This document shows, piece by piece, positions 11,470-21,204 of a stretch of 64,000 nt of DNA. A program made the position numbers and the translations under genes. The DNA is taken from NCBI GenBank assembly GCA_037447655.1, contig JBBHKE010002482.1, positions 37,489-101,488 of the forward strand, written 5' to 3'. Source of the stretch: Zygnema cylindricum. Lineage: Eukaryota; Streptophyta; Zygnematophyceae; Zygnematales; Zygnemataceae. The notes below the pieces were generated by a model. It did not search any database. It worked only from the letters and a program-made list of their open reading frames with translations, and had not been told where the DNA came from. Position 1 is the first letter of the stretch. Each line of letters starts with the position of its first letter.

Positions 11470-11477
11470 AAGGGGAG
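11470..11477 (+). promoter_or_regulatory. Polypurine tract of copia-2
   Basis: AAGGGGAG directly precedes the 3' LTR start TGTAGAAAC, as in copia-1. Confidence 0.82.
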
Positions 11478-12527
11478 TGTAGAAACTAATGGTTTTATTA
11501 GTATTTTCTAGGTCTGAAAAGAAATATAGAAGTCGAGGCAGTCTATCTCTAACTTCTCTCTCCAACTCTCAAACTTGTCGCAGTCACTGAGAAATTGGAG
11601 AGGAAGCTAGAGCCATGGCTACCTTGGCTATCTTGAGGTTTACGGGAATTTTATATTAGGGTTTATTTATTTATTTAAAAGGTATGTGCCGGCGGCAGGA
11701 TTTGGTCCTTGTACCTACCGGCCGGCAGACAGGAAATAGCCGGTATCCTTAGCCGTTAAGTCAAGCCGTAGTGTTACGTAGCATATAGTTTGATATTTAT
11801 TTAAATGATTATACGAGCGATAAATCATTTAACAGGAAATGAATTACGGGATACATAGATCCAGTAATATATAATGTACGAATTACGGTACGGACACAAA
11901 TCATTACCGCGCATTTGTTTCGTAAGTGAAACAAATACCGCGCATGTATTTATTACGGCTACGATTAAATCCGAATTTAATCGGACGGCCAGGATTAGCG
12001 CCGAGATCGCTGAGGAAGATTTCGACGGTTTGTGGCCATCGCCACATCGGATGACGCGTGGCAAAATTCCGTTGGATTGTGGAATCTCCAGAGATTATGG
12101 CACCGAATCCGGATTTGACATGTGTCGACATTTTGGCCATGTCGTACAATGTCCGTACATAAAGTACACCGGCAGCTGTACTTTTGCGTACGGAACTCAA
12201 TTCTGATTGGTTCCGTACATCAGTAGATAGAGTCTGTGAGAGAGATAGGACTTAGAAAAATTAGAAGATAGGACCCCCTCTCCTAGAGAGCTTCTGTACA
12301 AAAGGTCAACTTTGACCCTCCATAACTTACTGCTCAGGGGAGCAAATTAAGAGATTCTTTTTGCTACCGACTCAGGGGAGTCTTGCCTTTACAGGGGTGC
12401 AGGTGGTCAAGGTTTTTGTCTGCTAGGGTGGCAGTTATTTTTGCTGGAACACAAAGGGGTCACGATTATCCTAGAGGCTTCTTGGAAGCTGTATACTTTG
12501 AGGACTTATGGATGTCTCAGAGTTTCA
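11478..12527 (+). repeat. 3' LTR of copia-2
   Basis: It runs from TGTAGAAACTAATGG to GTCTCAGAGTTTCA and is followed by the second ATTAC (12528-12532). It differs from the 5' LTR by scattered substitutions and small indels, for example near 11760 and 11825, so insertion was not very recent. Confidence 0.95.
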
Positions 12528-12532
12528 ATTAC

Positions 12533-12989
12533 ATAGGATCGTGGTATCTCCGAAGATTATGGCACCGAATCTGGATATGACATGTGTCGACATTTAGGCC
12601 ATGTCGTACAATGTCCGTACATAAAGTACACCGGCAGCTGTACTTTTGCGTACAGAATTATAATCTGATTGTTTCCGTACATCAGTAGATAGAGTCTGTG
12701 AGAGAGATAGGACTTAGAAAAATTAGAAGATAGGACCCTCTCTTCCAGAGAGCTTCTTTACAAAAGGTCAACTTTGACCCTCCATAACTTACTGCTCAGG
12801 GGAACAAATTCAGGGATACTTTTTGCTATCGACTCACGCGAGTCTTGCCTTCACAAGGGTGTAGGTGGTCAGAGTTTTTGTATGCCAGGGTGGTTGTTGT
12901 TCTTGCTGAAACACAAAGGGGTCAGAGTTATCCTAGAGGCTTCTTGGAAGCTGTCCACTCTGAGGACTTATGGAGGTCTCAGAGTTTCA
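12533..12989 (+). repeat. 3' LTR of copia-1, second part
   Basis: It resumes the LTR at ATAGGATCGTGG, matching 5' LTR positions just after GTGGCGAAATTAC near 2040-2053. It ends AGAGTTTCA at 12989. The next five bases, GATAC, are the probable right-hand copia-1 target duplication. Confidence 0.92.
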
Positions 12990-13009
12990 GATACTCTCCT
13001 CGCGAGGAG

Positions 13010-13507
13010 AGTTGTACGATACTGGACGTGTACCATTTGTATAGGTGAAAAAACAAAAAAATATCAGCTTTGAACAAACGATCACAAGTCTACACGTCGT
13101 ATAGGCCATGTGCCTACGTCGTACGGTCCATGTGCTACCTGCAATGCTAAATGCAGGTGAGCCGAAAATATTTTGGCACGCTCCGTCTGACATCCACCGA
13201 CATTCAAAGTTTGCCGCGACCTTGAAAGTTTGTCGCGTCTTTTTGCAATTCTGTTTCCGAATTTTGATTTTCGATTTCAAAATCAAAAATCAGGCTGTAA
13301 ATTTTACGATAGAATCATTCGTTCTGGCTTTCCGTTTGAAGATTTTCTTTAAGATTTTCAAATCTGGACTCTAACCTACGTGGTGCCAATCATAATTGAG
13401 GAAGGTTTGTTACTTGCCCGACAAAATGGAATAGTCTTCTAGTAAACGTTGCCAGTAAAATTCTCCGTACATTTAATAAGACCGCCTAATGGAATTCTAC
13501 CCTTAGT
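13010..13507 (+). repeat. Dispersed repeat R1, copy 2
   Basis: It aligns with 690-1212 in the same orientation and ends at the same GGAATTCTACCCTTAG word. It starts almost directly after the copia-1 right flank, so the copia nest lies between two R1 copies. No protein is encoded. Confidence 0.75.
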
Positions 13508-13634
13508 CAGAAAGTGTCGTCAAAGTCGGATGCCAAAAATCACAATCGCTGACAATCGCGGAGTTCAAATAAACAGGGGCACACTCTCGGCTGCCCTCAC
13601 GGTCGTGGATAATATGGCCCACATTTCGTCCTTT

Positions 13635-14825
13635 TTGTAAAGTACACGCGAATCGTAATTAGAGTAATGAAAAAATTATAGTACAAAAACTAAAATAAAA
13701 AAATAGAGTAATTAACGCTCTTTTATGTGATAAAGCTTTTTCAACTATGAAGTTTACTCTAATTTATTTAAGTACTCTGATTTGGCAAGCTAATATCCTC
13801 TACTGTAAATAAGGTGTTCGTAAGAATTTGGCAAAACGTACAGTTTATCGTCACTATGACGTTTACACTACATTGTTTGTTAAAACACAGTTACATGATA
13901 ACGGTCTGTATTAAATCATTATTTGTACTTTTTTACTTGATAAAGTACAATTTTGCACGGTCTGACAACGTTTGTACTCCACACTATTTAAAACGAACGT
14001 TTATTATAATTAAAAACGTTAATTAAACTTTACCTTAAATATAATAATGAAAAAATTATAATCGTTTACCCTATTTCATGTGATAGAGTCGAAATTTGGA
14101 GCGACCGAATTAGAGTAATTTACTCTAATTACATTTCGTGGTGTACAATATACCGCGAATTGTAATTTGAGTAAAAAAAGATAAAAAAATAATTAGAGTT
14201 ACGAACTCTAATTTGTGTGATAAAATTTTTTCAAAAAGGAATTTACTCTATTTAAGTTAAGTATTTTATTTTGAAGCGATGAATATCTCTACTGTAAACT
14301 AGGTATTCGGGGTGTACTGTACTGTATTTTACAGTCCATTATGAATCCCATCACTTTAAATAGAGTAAATGATTGTAAATTTTTCATTATACTATTTAAG
14401 GTACTTTTTGAATGAGCGTTAACAACTATAGTACAGTGTCGTTTTAAATATTGTGGCATACGGTCTGTGTCTGACCGTGCAAAATTGTACTTTATTAAGT
14501 AAAAAAGTACAAATAATGATTTAATACAAATTGTAATTAATTAAGTTAAAAAATACAAATAATGATTGAATACATGTCGTTATTATGTAACTGCGTTTTA
14601 ACAAACGGCGCAGTGCAAACGTCATAGTGACGATAAACTGTACGTTTTGTCAAATTCTGTATAAATACCTAAGTTACAATAGAGATATTCAGCACGTCAA
14701 ATTAGAATACTTAAATAAATTACTAAATTAGAGTAAATTCATTTTTGGAAAAGTTACATCACGCAAATTAGAGTTCATAACTATAGTTATTTTTTTATCT
14801 TTCTTTACTCTAACTACTAGTGTTG
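13635..14825. repeat. Large imperfect inverted repeat (foldback or MITE-like)
   Basis: The left arm (about 13635-14000) is the reverse complement of the right arm (about 14460-14825). Shared landmarks are TTTATCGTCACTATGACG, AAAGTACAATTTTGCACGG, GTTTACTCTAATTT and an outer TTAGAGTAA word. A further diverged copy of the outer part lies in direct orientation at about 14140-14320. There is no transposase. The whole is AT-rich and built from few motifs, so it could be a non-autonomous DNA transposon into which a relative inserted, or a foldback element. Confidence 0.75.
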
Positions 14826-14907
14826 TGTATCTGTAAGGATTTGTCGATAACCGATATGGGTCTTTTTTCCGAGTAACTGATAATCGATATATTGGTACGA
14901 CTTATCG

Positions 14908-14972
14908 TTATCGGTGTTATCGCTGATAAATACCCGATATTTATCGGTTTTTATCGGCAATAACACCGATAA
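14908..14972. repeat. TTATCGGTGTTAT hairpin
   Basis: Arms 14908-14934 and 14946-14972 are complementary over 27 bases with about three mismatches, centred on TTATCGGTGTTAT and its complement. Further ATCGGT-type words extend to about 14990. No coding capacity. Confidence 0.6.
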
Positions 14973-15036
14973 AGATAACTATCGGTAATATTTGGACGGA
15001 CCATACAGATAAGTGTACGGCCAGTACACTAAACTA

Positions 15037-16085
15037 TGAAACTCTGAGACCTCTATAAGTCCTCTGAGTAGACAGCTTCCAAGAAGCCTCTAGGATAATC
15101 CTGACCCCTTTGTGTTTCAGCAAAAATAACTGCCACCCTGGCAGACAAAAACCCTGACCACCTACACCCCTTTGAAGGCAAGACTCCCCTGAGTCAGTAG
15201 CAAAAAAAATCTCTGAATTTGCTCCCCTGAGCAGTAAGTTATGGAGGGTCAAAGTTGACCTTTTGTACAGAAGCTCTCTGGGAGAGAGGGTCCTATCTTC
15301 TAATTTTTCTAAGTCCTATCTCTCTCACAGACTCTATCTACTGATGTACGGAACCAATCAAAATTGAGTTCCGTACGCAAAAGTACAGCTGCCGGTGTAC
15401 TTTAGGTACGGACATTGTACGACATGGCCTAAATGTCGACACATGTCATATCCGGATTCGGTGCCATAATCTCCGGAGATTCCACGATCCAACGTAATTT
15501 CGCCACGCGTCATCCAATGTGGCGATGGCCACAAACCGCCGAAATCTTCCTCCGCGATCTCGGGCTAATTGCGGCCGTCCGATTAGAATCTAATTTAATC
15601 GTAGCCGTAATAAATACATGTGCGGTATTTTTTTCACTTACGTAACAAATGCGCGGTATTGATTTTTAGTCTGTACCGTAATCCGTACTTTATATATTAC
15701 CGGATCTATGTATCCCGTAATCTATTATAGTTAAATGAATAATCGTACGTATACATATTTAATTAATTATCAAACTATATACTACGTAACATGAATCCTA
15801 GACTTAACGGCTAAGGCTACCGGCTATTTCCTGTCTGCCGGCCGGTAGGTACAAGGATCAATTCCTGTCGCCGGCACATACCTTTTAAATAAATAAACCC
15901 TAACTAATATAAATTTCCCGTAAACCTCAGGATAGCCAAGGTAGCCATGGCTCTAGCTTCCTCTCCAATTTCTCAGTGACTGCGACAAGTTTGAGAGTTG
16001 GAGAGAGAAGTTAGAGATAGACTGCCTCGGCTTCTTTAATTCTTTTCAGACCTAGAAAATATTTCAAAAACCATTAGTTTCTACA
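15037..16085 (-). repeat. 3' LTR of copia-3
   Basis: Read on the minus strand it starts TGTAGAAACTAATGG and ends GTCTCAGAGTTTCA, like the copia-2 LTRs. It keeps the conserved hairpin region near 15615-15660. Confidence 0.93.
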
Positions 16086-16098
16086 CTCCCATTATTTT

Positions 16099-16612
16099 CT
16101 AGTCAATCTTTAATTTCATACCACACTTCTCCCTGCAAAAAATTAGCTTAGGGGGAGGGACAGGTTTGGTCATCATATCTGCTACCATCTCACTATCTGG
16201 TCTGTACTCTAAACTGATTATTTTATTTTCTACTTTTTCTCTAACAAAGCTGAGTCTGATGTCCATTTGTTTGGCTTTAAAATGATGTTTAGGATTGGCA
16301 GAAATAGCGATTGCTGCCTGATTATCACAAAATATTTTCTGCACACCACTCTTAAGGTGACTAAGCTCACGAAGCAAAGACTTGACCCACATCAATTCTT
16401 TTACAGCAGAACAAGAGGCCATATACTCAGCCTCCATGGTGGACTGAGCAATAACCTTTTGTTGTTTGCTACTCCAACAGCAAGCCCCATCACCCACATA
16501 TAATACATATCCAAAAGTGCACCTCCTCATCGGAGCATCACCATAACTGGTATCACTCCAAGTAGTGATGTCAGTATTCTCCCCACCCAAATGCAACCAT
16601 AGATCCCTAGTT
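16099..16612 (-). pseudogene. copia-3 RNase H fragment
   Basis: The open frame holds the last ~170 residues of copia pol: GTRDLWLHLGGEN, WSDTSYGD, STMEAEYM, FCDNQAAI and the terminal KLKID plus TAG. This is the RNase H domain that removes the RNA template during reverse transcription. Its first residues upstream of GTRDLW come from the gypsy-1 terminal repeat and are not copia, so the fragment has no start and no catalytic partner. Confidence 0.92.
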
Positions 16613-16615
16613 CCT

Positions 16616-16815
16616 TGTCGAGCGTGCCTGGGAACCAGGAGGTTCAGGTAAGATGTCCAAAGGAGGTGTGCATGAGAAACCTGCAATCCACCCCAAATGC
16701 TGATGCTTCCCCGGATCCGTGACCATGCCCATCTCTGTTACCCCCCCAGGGATATGCATAGATAGTTAGGAGGAATGGAGTGGAAAAGAAAAGTATCCAG
16801 TACCCCCCCTGATTT
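16616..16815 (-). repeat. gypsy-1 terminal repeat B2
   Basis: About 200 bases, nearly identical to B1 at 18003-18203 (about five differences by eye). Its outer end, GCTCGACA on the minus strand, is the 3' end of the integrated element. The same word ends gypsy-3 at 40575. Confidence 0.9.
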
Positions 16816-18000
16816 TGTGCTACTCCGCTGGAAGCTCACTAAATGCCACACTCCTAGCTACTCTCCAAAGAATAGGAAGGAAATGAGAGTCGTCCGATCT
16901 GTTCCGCAAAAACTCCGACAAACCCAAGGAGGACCACAAGAGTGTGCAAATAACTTCCACGCAGAAATAGATAAATAACAAATATCGGCTTTTCAGATTA
17001 AACAATATCACCTTGCCCCAGAGAATGGAATTAAAGATAGAAATAAATGATTATGGTGAAGCGAATTCACATACCCCGGAGTACAACGATGACCAAACTC
17101 AGCAGAAGAAAACCTCTCCCAATGGCCCCGATGACAGGTATGAGTCTCCCTCACCCTCCCGGTTCCCCCGCAAGGATCTGACAATACTCTTCTTAGTTTC
17201 AAACAGCGGAAGTCCAAACCGCCCAAATAGGAGATAGTGCCAACTACCCACCCATGCTACTGTCTCCACAAAAGACAATCCAAAACAAAGATGGCAATAG
17301 AGTCAACGACACAATGCAACCGTTCTCCAACAGAAAGATTGATTCACTTCTCTGAGGGTTTTCTCAGGAGACAGTACTGAAAAGCCACCTGTCTCCTTCG
17401 GCCCCAAGTGCCTTATACAACCAGAGTTTGTCCTACTGCAAGTTCAAAAGTCAAAGCAATTTAACAAGCCAATCAGCGGCCAGCAATTGTTATCGTCCTG
17501 ACATAAGACAAAACAGACTGTACTACACTCAGGTCTAAAATATAGACGACTGGTTTCGGCTGGATTGGCGGCCGAAGGTCCTTCTATATTACACAAAATG
17601 GAAACAAAGTTTTGACTCGACGTGAAACCGCCTAACTTTGTCCCAATGTCATAAATGCTTGGCCCGGTTATGGGGCCTGAACTAACATCCTATTGACAGC
17701 TAACAGTAAGATCTACGGGATAATCCCAAAGGTTACGTGTCGTTCTCTAATGTATCCCTCTACTAGAGCTACATAGAACACACAATATAATAGAGCATGC
17801 ACTTTGCACCAGACTAACTCCTCAGTTCGACCTCCGTTTAAGGTGAACTAAATTGCGTAGGGCTCCAGGGTGAAAATATAAAGATCTGATCCGGCTGATT
17901 GTCCTTTTCCTCCTCCGTACGCTAGAGTTCGTACAAAGTAGAAGCAAGCCTCGGAAATCCTGGGAGTGCAAATGTGCCGAAGATGCACACAAGCTTGACA
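16816..18000 (-). repeat. gypsy-1 terminal repeat A2
   Basis: This 1.18-kb repeat matches A1 (27863-29044). On the minus strand it starts TGTCAAGC and ends GTAGCACA. It contains the TATA box (17412-17417) and the transcript-start region (17374-17396) also seen in A1. It is followed directly by B2, not by flanking DNA. Confidence 0.9.
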
Positions 18001-18002
18001 GC

Positions 18003-18203
18003 TGTCGAGCGTGCCTGGGAACCGGGAGGTTCAGGTAAGATGTCCAAAGAAGGTGTGCATGAGAAACCTGCAATCCACCCCAAATGCTGATGCTTGCCCG
18101 GATCCTTGACCATGCCCATCTCTGTTACCCCCCCCAGGGATATGCATAGATAGTTAGGAGGAATGGAGTGGAAAAGAAAAGTATCCAGTACCCCCCCTGA
18201 TTT
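18003..18203 (-). repeat. gypsy-1 terminal repeat B1
   Basis: B1 lies between the purine tract and A2. The joint to A2 reads GCTCGACAGCTGTCAAGC on the minus strand, an almost perfect palindrome around CAGCTG. A1 on the other side of the element has no B copy, so A1 - genes - B1 A2 B2 is a split direct repeat. Confidence 0.9.
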
Positions 18204-18215
18204 CCCCCCCCTCTT
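18204..18215 (-). promoter_or_regulatory. Polypurine tract of gypsy-1
   Basis: AAGAGGGGGGGG on the minus strand, just 5' of B1. Gypsy-3 has AAGAGGGGGG at the same place (38854-38863). If used as plus-strand primer, the reverse-transcribed terminal repeat would be B plus A, not A plus B. Confidence 0.75.
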
Positions 18216-18245
18216 AGTCCCACGTGACTAAAAGGATTTGACAGA

Positions 18246-18800
18246 TTAACCGCCAAACTCGCAGTCCCCACAGAACCACGGATTTGCCGGTTGAGAGCGG
18301 GGCTCCCAATTCAGAGGTAAGCAGCAGTCATGCCACCCTTGGTGACAGCGGTTACACACCAACAGGAGGTCGGGTAAGGATGACATATGGCAGGCAGAGG
18401 AACAGGCTGGGGGGTCTGCAAAGTAAGTGAGGTGGAAAGTGGGTTCATCCTCTAACCCTCGAAGATAGCAAGGAGCCACATTGATCTGATTTTCTTTAAT
18501 TTTGCGGCCATCCTTCCCTTCCAAGGTAAGAAACCCTTTGTTGGAGACCTCCACAACTTTCAGAATCACCCGTCCGGCCGAAATGTCCAAAGTATCCTGC
18601 TTCTGTTGCATGCAATACACAAAATCCCCTGGCACAAATCGCCGTTGCCGTGGGACATAATTGGCGCTCCGTCGTTGGGAATACCAGAGTTGATCCATGT
18701 GCTGAGCAGCCTGTAAATTGCCCATGGCCAGAGGTATTTCCCGCTCAAATACCTTCGCCCTGTTGGCAATCAGTTTCTCGACCGTCCCCCGATTGTCCAT
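18246..18800 (-). CDS. gypsy-1 Pol C-terminus: integrase tail and PHD-like zinc finger
   Basis: The open stretch of 184 residues continues the integrase frame after a TAG near 18828. Residues 1-115 resemble the basic, SH3-like C-terminal part of gypsy integrases (RFVPGDFVYCMQQ, then VILKVVEVSNKG). Residues 130-181 form a PHD-like C4HC3 pattern: CSSAC, VCNRCHQGWHDCC and WFCGDC, including the aromatic residue before the last CxxC. PHD fingers commonly read histone H3 tails, so the domain may guide integration, as chromodomains do in chromoviruses; that is inference. The stop is TAA at 18246-18248. Gypsy-3 keeps all the zinc ligands. Confidence 0.82.
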   Translation of the reverse strand: MDNRGTVEKLIANRAKVFEREIPLAMGNLQAAQHMDQLWYSQRRSANYVPRQRRFVPGDFVYCMQQKQDTLDISAGRVILKVVEVSNKGFLTLEGKDGRKIKENQINVAPCYLRGLEDEPTFHLTYFADPPACSSACHMSSLPDLLLVCNRCHQGWHDCCLPLNWEPRSQPANPWFCGDCEFGG

Positions 18801-19436
18801 CTCCGGTAGAACAACCGCCTAAGCTGATGCAGCCCTTGGTAGGATGGGATGTCGGCCGAAGAGAATGAAGTAAGGGCTATAGGAGTGGAGAGATGCCTGC
18901 CTGCTGAACCTGTATCCCATTGCAATCCAAGGCACCCGTGTGTCCCATTCCCCCTAATCCTCTTCCATCGCATATTTTCGTAGTGACCGCTTCACTGTCT
19001 GTATGCACCTCTCGGCCAATCCGTCGGCTTGGGGGTGGTCTCGGCTGGTCAATCTGTGGTCAATGAGGCACTTCTCCAGAAGGTTAGAAAATTCTCCGGC
19101 AAACTCTGACCCCTGATCCGTCAGAACTTCGGTCGGGGCTCCAAATTGAGACAACACTCTCTGCAAAAATGCGTCCGCGATAGCTTTGGACTCCTTTCGG
19201 GGAAGAACCACCAATTCAATCCATTTAGAGAAGTGTTCTATCATGACCAGAACAAAACGGTTCCCCCTCCGGCTAGTGGGAAGTGGTCCTAGCAGATCCA
19301 GGGACCATCTGTAAAACATCCCCCGGATGGGGAGGGAATGAAGCTCAGTCCCACCCTTTTTTTCAAAAGCTGCTTTTACCCCGTCGCTTGAAGGGCACGT
19401 TTGCACCACACGATTGACCTGGGCCCCGCAACCCAT
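18801..19436 (-). pseudogene. gypsy-1 integrase core
   Basis: This is the DDE integrase that inserts the DNA copy. The three acidic residues are present: YRWSLDLLGPLP, VLTDQGSEF and DGLAERCIQT. The frame stops at TAG (18954-18956), where gypsy-3 has Leu (EEDLGEWD), and again just before AVVLPEM near 18822. The zinc-binding N-terminal part is reached only through a frame change near 19400, where VNRVVQTCP links to the upstream piece. Confidence 0.9.
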
Positions 19437-20100
19437 GCCACCAATACGACCCTGTGACTAGCGAGGTGGTTCGTTTCTGTCCGAAATGCCTGCATTGTTG
19501 TTGAAGCCGAACAATGAGCGTTTCCCGATCTGCCGGAGGAGGAACCACTTTCCTCGTCCCATTGGCCCATTTTCGGAGAAAAATGCCTCGGTCCCATTCA
19601 TAAGCCGCCATTCGGTTCTGAACACGGGATAATTGACTTCCGGCAAGGTGGGGTAGAGGAGAGCCCTTCTGGATAGATTGGAGGGAATCGTTGTCATTCC
19701 ATATATCTTTCCGGCCGACTCCAATGGGGGCCTGCCCCTCTACATCTGCAGCAAAAGTTGACAGTTCTCCTTCGGCCCGAGGCAGCCAGATAAAAGCAGA
19801 GGAAGCCCGGATAAGTCCCAGGTTGAGCTCAGGGTCCTCGTCATGTCGCGCCCTAGTAGAGTCTCTGGTGGAAGGGTCCGAATTCCGGCTGAGTCCGTCG
19901 GTATTCCCATGAATCTCCCCGACTCTATGGATGATGCTGAAATCATATTCCTGCAGGATGAGAACCCATCTGGCCAGCTTTCCAGTCAACTTACTGTTCT
20001 CCATGATCCATTTGAGGGGCTGGTGATCCGTAATAAGGGTAAAGTGTACTCCATAGAGGTAAGGCCTGAAGTGTTGGATGGCCCAAACCGCGGCCAGTAA
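19437..20100 (-). pseudogene. gypsy-1 RNase H C-terminus and integrase zinc region
   Basis: The frame continues from the RNase H start after a TAA at 20101-20103, where a GAA or GAG codon is expected. It shows the end of gypsy RNase H (ITDHQPLKW, LARWVLILQEYDFSIIHR, GNTDGLSR). A linker and a degenerate integrase zinc region (CRHFGQKRTT, WWHGLRGP) follow. The first His of the HHCC motif seems changed, so zinc binding is doubtful. The frame breaks near 19400. Confidence 0.85.
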
Positions 20101-20604
20101 TTACCCATAGTAACTGTTGTAATTCCCCTCGGCTCTGTTATCACTCCGGCTTGCGTAGGCTACTACATACTCAGCCCCTGCGTCGTCCAATTGAGCCAAA
20201 ACTGCTCCTAATCCAAACCTGCTCCAATCTGTATAAAGGAGAAAAGGCCGCTGGTGATCGGGCATCCGAAGCACAGGATGCTGTTTGAGGGAATCTTTCA
20301 GGAATTGGAACGCTATCTGCTGTTCTTCCTTCCACTGCCACTCCTGGTCCTTTCGCAACAATTGGTTCAATGGCTGAGCGTGACTACTGAATTCAGGAAT
20401 AAACCGCCGGTAATAGTTGGCAAGGCCCAGGAAAGTACGCAGAGCAGAAATGTCTTGCGGGGGTGGAAGAGCGTCTAGGGCTGCCACCTTAACCATGTGG
20501 GGACCCACTGTCCCGGGAGTCACCTCATGACCCAGATAAACAATTTTCTGCACCCCAAAGATGCCCTTCCCCGGGTGACATTTCAAACCCGTTGCTTGGA
20601 GTGC
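20101..20604 (-). pseudogene. gypsy-1 reverse transcriptase thumb and RNase H N-terminus
   Basis: After a TAG at 20605-20607 (probably a former CAG, in VLQALQ), the frame holds KCHPGKGIFGVQKIVYLGH, the thumb block LRTFLGLANYYRRFIPEFS, and the start of RNase H (LLYTDWSRFGLGAVLAQ, with the first Asp). These are standard Ty3/gypsy signatures. It ends at TAA 20101-20103. Confidence 0.92.
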
Positions 20605-21204
20605 CTAGAGAACGATCTGTATGTGCTCCAAGTGTTCTTTGAATGTCTTGGAGAAAATGATAACATCGTCGATATAACACCATGCGAAATCAATTCCCCG
20701 GAGAGCCTCGTCCATGGCCCTTTGGAATTTGGCAGGTGCATTCTTGAGGCCAAACGGCATATACAGCCATTCATATAGCCTGGATCCGACCCAAAAAGCA
20801 GTCCTCTCTCGGTGTTTCGGCTCCATTGCAATCTGGTGGAATCCATTTTTCATATCCAAAGTGGAGTAGATAGTGGCCCCAGCAAGAGAGTCGAAGATCT
20901 CTTCCGGGGTAGGCATAGGATAACGGTCGGAGACAGTTGCCGCGTTGAGCATCCGATAGTCCCCACACATCCGGAAATCTGCAGTTTTTCCGGAGGAGTC
21001 TTTCTTTGGCGGGAGCACGGTTGGTGAGGCAAACCCATGTAGTCCTGTACTCTCCTGAACCAGCCTTGCTTCCACCAAAGTCTGCACCTTTGAAGTGATG
21101 AACTCCTTCTCCTTGAAACTGATAGGGTACTGTTTCTGCCAAACAGTAGCTGTCTCATCGATCAGGTCATAGATCCCTACATCTGTGTCAGACCAGGCGA
21201 ACAC
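20605..21204 (-). pseudogene. gypsy-1 reverse transcriptase
   Basis: The 199-residue open stretch has the conserved gypsy blocks: HGFASPTVLPPKKDSS, FRMCGDYRMLNAATV, YSTLDMKNGFHQIAM, YMPFGLKNAPAKFQRAMDE and the catalytic CYIDDV. All three catalytic Asp are present (LDMKNG and YIDD). Upstream, a TAG at 21205-21207 stands where gypsy-2 has a Gln codon before VF. The sequence after MDE (about 20705) is what gypsy-2 lacks. Confidence 0.95.

Larger units (their letters stand above)
6066..12527 (+). mobile_element. copia-2: full-length Ty1/copia retrotransposon nested in the copia-1 LTR
   Basis: This 6.46-kb element has two LTRs of about 1.04 kb, a half-tRNA primer site, gag-pol in the order gag, protease, integrase, reverse transcriptase, RNase H, and a purine tract. 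It is flanked by ATTAC on both sides. The LTRs are very similar but not identical. The coding region has at least four frame breaks (poly-T near 8484-8491, poly-G near 9802-9809, near 9978 and near 10445), so it is no longer autonomous. It inserted after copia-1 and is therefore younger. Confidence 0.96.
1452..12989 (+). mobile_element. copia-1: Ty1/copia LTR retrotransposon, internally deleted and split by copia-2
   Basis: The element has a 5' LTR (1452-2509), a degraded gag-pol (2511-5454), a purine tract (5460-5467) and a 3' LTR present in two parts (5468-6065 and 12533-12989), because copia-2 inserted into it. Both LTRs begin TG and end CA. The flanks are AATAC and GATAC, a five-base duplication with one change. 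Pol lacks the end of integrase and most of reverse transcriptase, so the copy cannot move by itself. Its LTRs and proteins are close relatives of copia-2 and copia-3. Confidence 0.93.
15037..16615 (-). mobile_element. copia-3: truncated copia element (3' LTR and RNase H only)
   Basis: On the minus strand this is the 3' end of a close relative of copia-2: RNase H (16099-16612), purine tract and complete LTR (15037-16085). The upstream part of pol is absent. The sequence switches at about 16615, inside AGGAACTAGG, to the terminal repeat of gypsy-1. The flank after the LTR is AACTA, but no partner duplication is available. Confidence 0.92.

Noticed and set aside
16616-18203. B1 and B2 as target-site duplications
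   Set aside because: They are about 200-260 bases long and differ in sequence between gypsy-1 and gypsy-3 but resemble each other within an element, so they belong to the element.
18246-18800. Chromodomain at the end of gypsy-1 Pol
   Set aside because: No chromodomain aromatic residues or fold pattern are visible; the Cys/His spacing points to a PHD-like finger.
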